DNA from: Hofstenia miamia
Taxonomy: Eukaryota > Xenacoelomorpha > Acoela
Length of the DNA stretch: 64,000 nt
Reading direction: 5' to 3'
Assembly (NCBI GenBank): GCA_004352715.1
Contig: SCFE01000034.1
Coordinates: 154,320 to 218,319 of the forward strand
The number at the start of each line of letters is the position of its first letter. Position 1 is the first letter of the stretch. The position numbers and the translations under genes are program-made. Of this stretch, positions 60,420 to 64,000 are shown piece after piece. The notes beneath the pieces are model-generated. The model did no database searches, was not told where the DNA came from, and was given only the letters and a program-made list of their open reading frames with translations.

Positions 60420-61185
60420 GTCCTGGACTGTCTCAATACTATATTTAACGTAGATTTAGTTGAGAATTCTATCGCCAATCAATGACTTTTCTTAGTTTAG
60501 CAACACTTAAAATTTTCCTTCAAGCATTAAACTCGAGTTTGTAAAAACTTGTAATCCCAGCCGCATACCAGGAGTGTATCGAGGATTTTTTATTTGGAAT
60601 GGGAGAGAGGCTTTATGTGCCAAACTGCTTTTACGAAGCCATTACAGGACATGATTTCATGTGTTCTTTGCCTATTACAATAAAAAATAGTAGAACATTT
60701 AAGTCATTTCATTAAATATTATCATATGAATATGAATAACGTTATTGTGAGGAACATAATATTACAAAATTAATTTATTTTGTGTTCCCATTTCATTTTA
60801 CTAGTGCTTAGTGACATGTATTATTCCATTGGTCAACATGGACCACTGCACCTGTGGATTATTAAGCTTGGGGATGCGGGTAACTTTGTGATATTTCCCC
60901 GACGGGAGGCTATGCATGCATCGTTTTGAAAATTCGATGGCGTCTGTTTAGACAGATAAGATTCACTCCCATGGGACGATCCTGGACTGACACGCTTGTT
61001 TCTAATTCATTACGCTACAATTATCTCTTTACAGCGATAGGCGTTGGAATACTTTTAACGCGACGGTAAATAAATTATATCTAATTGCATTAGTGACTGT
61101 AAGAATTATGCCTAGCAGTTTGGAGTTTGGAATGTAAAGCTCACTTTTCAACTTTCAATTAAGCAATGACAAGGACGTTAACGTT
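60420..61185. other. Unassigned intergenic DNA
   Basis: Includes a GC-richer patch (60830-61060) without an open frame or recognised repeat. Confidence 0.5.
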
Positions 61186-61334
61186 AATATATATATATAT
61201 ATATATATATANNNNNNNNNNNNNNNNNNNNNNNNNNNNNNNNNNNNNNNNNNNNNNNNNNNNNNNNNNNNNNNNNNNNNNNNNNNNNNNNNNNNNNNNN
61301 NNNNNNNNNNNNNNNNNNATATATATATATATAC
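61186..61334. repeat. (TA)n with gap of 107 N
   Basis: TA tracts run into Ns 61212-61318 on both sides. This lies at the 3' end of the LINE fragment at 61.3-62.2 kb. Confidence 0.95.
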
Positions 61335-62179
61335 TAAATGACTTATATTACAACTTTAAATGGTACATAAAAGAATAACTAAAATTTTACAAAATACACT
61401 GAAATTGCTAAAGTTGCGTTTCTCAAGGTTGAATGCTACTTTGAAAAGCATGAATATGAGCTCATGCTACTTTATATAAGGCGATTTAGAAACACGACAT
61501 TTACTGCAGTCACAGGATAAAAACCAGGAACATATGTTGTTAACATCAAAGTTAGACTTAACGTAATTAGTGAAAAATTCATATATTTCAAATTTGAAAT
61601 ATTTTGGTCTTGCAAATACGTCTATGTTAGTATTGATTGTGATGAAGTTTGCTAAATGAACCACTCTGTAAAAATAGTTTGATGATGATATAGATTTAAT
61701 TACTTTTCGAGATAGTAGTATTGATTTTCCATGCGTTCCAAAACCGGCTTTCTTTGAAGTAAGTTTTATATAATCATATGGATCAATGTTGTATTTATTA
61801 TTTAGTAGTTTATTTAAAACTATTAAGTTCAAAAGTTGAAATTCGATAGAAATTGGTAAAATCTTAAATCGCGTTAATTCATTATAGTCTATATTTTTCT
61901 TATTTGAAGCCCACAAATGCAACGTTTTTGAAATTTTTCCAGCTTAATAAATCCAGTTCTTCATGGATACCAAATTTGTGAACCGTATATTAAATGGGAT
62001 AATATGTAACTTTTGTATAATTGAATTTTTAAACTGTTAAGTGACAAAAATGAAACGTTTCTTCTTAGAAATAAAAATAATTTGATACCTTTAGATATAG
62101 TACATTCATAGTGATATTTCCATTTTAAGTTTTCATTAATTTGTATAACAAGATCTTTGATGGTATTGGCTTGTGGTAT

Positions 62180-62181
<2 letters not shown>
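61335..62181 (-). mobile_element. LINE 3' end with Cys-rich C-terminus, bounded by (TA)n
   Basis: Minus strand: IKDLVIQINENLKWKYHYEC, SLNSLKIQLYKSYILSHLIY and GSQIWYP (62175-61961), one frameshift, then a second frame (61922-61467) with LTRFKILPISIEFQLLNLIV and the end CSWFLSCDCSKCRVSKSPYIK and stop. The first part is the standard post-RT region of Jockey/CR1-like LINEs; the Cys-rich end matches the fragment at 34.9-35.1 kb. (TA)n lies at both edges. Confidence 0.8.

Positions 62182-62213
<32 letters not shown>
62182..62213. repeat. (TA)n microsatellite
   Basis: Separates the LINE 5' truncation point from the Tc1-type MITE. Confidence 0.95.
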
Positions 62214-62214
<1 letters not shown>

Positions 62215-62796
62215 CCCTGCTCATAAGTATTGGCACACTCATATTCACAATATATTTCTGCAATGATTAACAAAATAACTTTGATGTTTAGCACGAGGTT
62301 CATTGTGAATTCAAATTTTAACGTAAAATTTTAATAAGAAATTTAGTTTTCCCCCAATTCCCCTATGAAGGGGCACCCTAAAAACTATCTCTATAAATAT
62401 ATATGCTATCTAAATTATAGTGAAAAGATCGAATTCAGCGTCAAAGAATTTGTTTATTCTAAATTTTGTGTACGAATTAATTCAGAATATTTTGAAATAT
62501 TGAGAGTGCATTTTGTGAAAATCCTATTACATTGCGAATTTTGATGTAAAATCAATTAATGCAATGGGCTTTTAGCAAAATTTGAGTAGTAATATTTTTG
62601 AGACAATTGAATACATTTATGCAAAACTTTTAGAATAAACTAAATTTTTTAAGCTAAGCTTGATTTTTTCTCTATAATTTACATAGCATGTATATTTATG
62701 CCAAACTTGAGCCTAGTGCTAAAGATCAAAGTTATTTTGTTAATCATTGCAGAAATATATTGTGAAGATGAGTGTGCCAATACTTATCAGCAGGAC
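62214..62796. mobile_element. Tc1/mariner-type MITE inserted in (TA)n
   Basis: 583 bp. The inverted ends extend about 90 bp: GCCCTGCTCATAAGTATTGG on the left and the matching GTCCTGCTGATAAGTATTGG read inwards from the right, both continuing CACACTCAT and later AATATATTTCTGCAATGATT. TA flanks both sides. The TAAGTATTGGCACAC style is common to Tc1-like elements. No coding capacity. Confidence 0.85.
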
Positions 62797-63207
62797 TATA
62801 TATATATATATATTAACGTCCTTGACAAAGTATATTTAAACTTTTATTCAAATTACAAAAGGCATTAAACAAATATTCTTGAAGGTAAATTTCGAAAGTC
62901 GAAGAATTTACGAACGCATTAAGATACACGTGCAAACCCACGCAATGAAACAAACCATTACTTGATTTCAACTTAAATATTTTAAGCCTTTCATCTAATT
63001 CATTTTTTATGTATTATTTGTGCTTCATTCATTGTAAACATACATCTTAGCTCTATTCTGGCTTTAGTCCTGATGTTTGACATCGCATATTAATTTAAAA
63101 TTCTGTTAAATTATGTATTTAATCTTCGCATTGCTTCGCAAAGTGCCAGGTATTGTTTAATTTGGCATGCCTTTTCAAATATTCCAATAAACCAATTAAA
63201 TGTTAAA

Positions 63208-63388
63208 ATGGCAGGAAAAGCTGTAACAAAGCAGCCAAAGAAGAAAAAGGCCGCAAAAAAGCAACAAGAGGAAAATGAAGATAGATGGATGCCTTTTCCG
63301 GATTACATTCCAGATGACTGTATTCTGGGTTTGGAATGGCTACATGATACTGACTTTTTGAAGGTAGAAAAATCGATCAAAGCAAAAG
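63208..63388 (+). CDS. First coding exon of an unidentified gene
   Basis: The ATG follows AAA (A at -3, G at +4). About 60 codons lead to a canonical donor AAAAG|GTAAGC, phase 1. The predicted N-terminus is very lysine-rich (QPKKKKAAKKQQEE, residues 9-22), then a compact acidic and aromatic stretch with WMPFPDYIPDD and GLEWLHDTDFL. The sharp rise in GC and the even amino-acid composition compared with flanking DNA support real coding sequence. The open frame runs on for 68 bases past the donor, but there it becomes low-quality. I do not recognise the family. The rest of the gene lies beyond the window or in the last 600 bases, where one TTTCTAG acceptor (about 63797-63803) gives only a short open frame in this phase. 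Confidence 0.65.
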
Positions 63389-64000
63389 GTAAGCACACAT
63401 TGAATTTATCATTTCATTTTACACATGCACACTCAAGACAATCCTTTGAAAATTGAATATAGCTAAGTCCCTTGCCAGATTATTTTTCATAAAAGACAGC
63501 AAAATTCGCATTTCCGAAAATATATTAATATATTGTCAATATTACAGGATTTTCATGTCTATTGAATCGAAATTCATTTATTGCATGTTGTCGTTTAAAT
63601 TTGTGGCGCATGCAGGAAGCAGGCTTATTAACATTCTATTTTTAGGTTAAATCAAAAAAATTTTGGAAAAATATTAGTAACTATGCATAGAGAGATGCAT
63701 TCTAAGATTCTATATTTAAATATTCTGAAAATGTCTACTAGTTTCACAACATCATAGTCACTTCGCTTGATTACGATTGTTGTTTTGTTGTTTTGTTTCT
63801 AGTCTTGGGGAAGCTCTTGCTTCTGCGAGACCGCAATTAATTTTTGAACACAGAGCGGTAGCAATTTTTCAAAATCCCTATTGCGAAAATTTATATTTTT
63901 CACATCATGATTCGTTTGCATAGTTTTACAAATTCCGAAACTCATCAAAAGATGTAAATAGATGCATTTATTAGAATTGGAACTTATAAGAAGACAGCGT

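Noticed and set aside
1-64000. CRISPR arrays, operons, bacterial promoters or riboswitches
   Set aside because: Sequence is eukaryotic; repeats found are microsatellites, minisatellites and transposon ends.

Overview
This is an AT-rich nuclear DNA window from an animal, most likely an invertebrate. The evidence is two clearly metazoan genes (a phosphorylase kinase gamma subunit with long introns and GT/AG splice sites, and an SLC8-type Na+/Ca2+ exchanger), a short interstitial (TTAGGG)n tract, and a dense mix of animal transposons (Tc1/mariner, hAT, RTE-like and other non-LTR LINEs, Penelope-like, MITEs). The phylum cannot be fixed from the sequence alone. There are no bacterial features, CRISPR arrays or rRNA genes. 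The assembly has four N gaps (81-138 Ns), all inside or next to (TA)n microsatellites, and eight isolated single Ns that mark doubtful joins.

Layout. 1-22.2 kb: gene-poor DNA with a degenerate Tc1-like transposon (2.1-3.3 kb), a pair of matching MITEs (9.1 and 11.1 kb), a GTTCGTA-rich array, a FLYWCH-type relic, a tRNA-like sequence (14.8 kb), a 300-bp exact duplication beside interstitial telomere repeats (16.7-17.5 kb) and a broken hAT transposase (20.3-22.1 kb). 22.3-45.2 kb: a four-exon phosphorylase kinase gamma gene (plus strand, predicted 389 aa). Its 13.2-kb intron 2 holds a 4.8-kb inverted repeat, an RTE-like LINE, a LINE 3' end and a second hAT relic. Its 7.2-kb intron 3 holds a near-intact mariner, an array of GCACACTGCCGTTAAGG modules and a probable terminal exon of an unidentified minus-strand gene. 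45.2-52.9 kb: LINE and Penelope-like relics, a hAT MITE, and three places where sequence is duplicated across single Ns. 52.99-55.70 kb: a complete, uninterrupted 901-codon Na+/Ca2+ exchanger on the minus strand. 55.7-64 kb: mostly featureless AT-rich DNA, then a second copy of the hAT MITE, a second LINE 3' end bounded by (TA)n, a Tc1-type MITE, and the first coding exon of an unidentified gene at 63.2 kb.

The two identified genes both belong to calcium physiology: PHKG is switched on through calmodulin and NCX exports Ca2+. Nothing in the sequence shows that they are co-regulated. The most notable structural signals are the nested inverted repeat at 26.1-31.0 kb, two LINE 3' ends sharing an unusual Cys-rich C-terminus and each bounded by (TA)n, the intronless exchanger gene, and the hidden exon at 38.8 kb.
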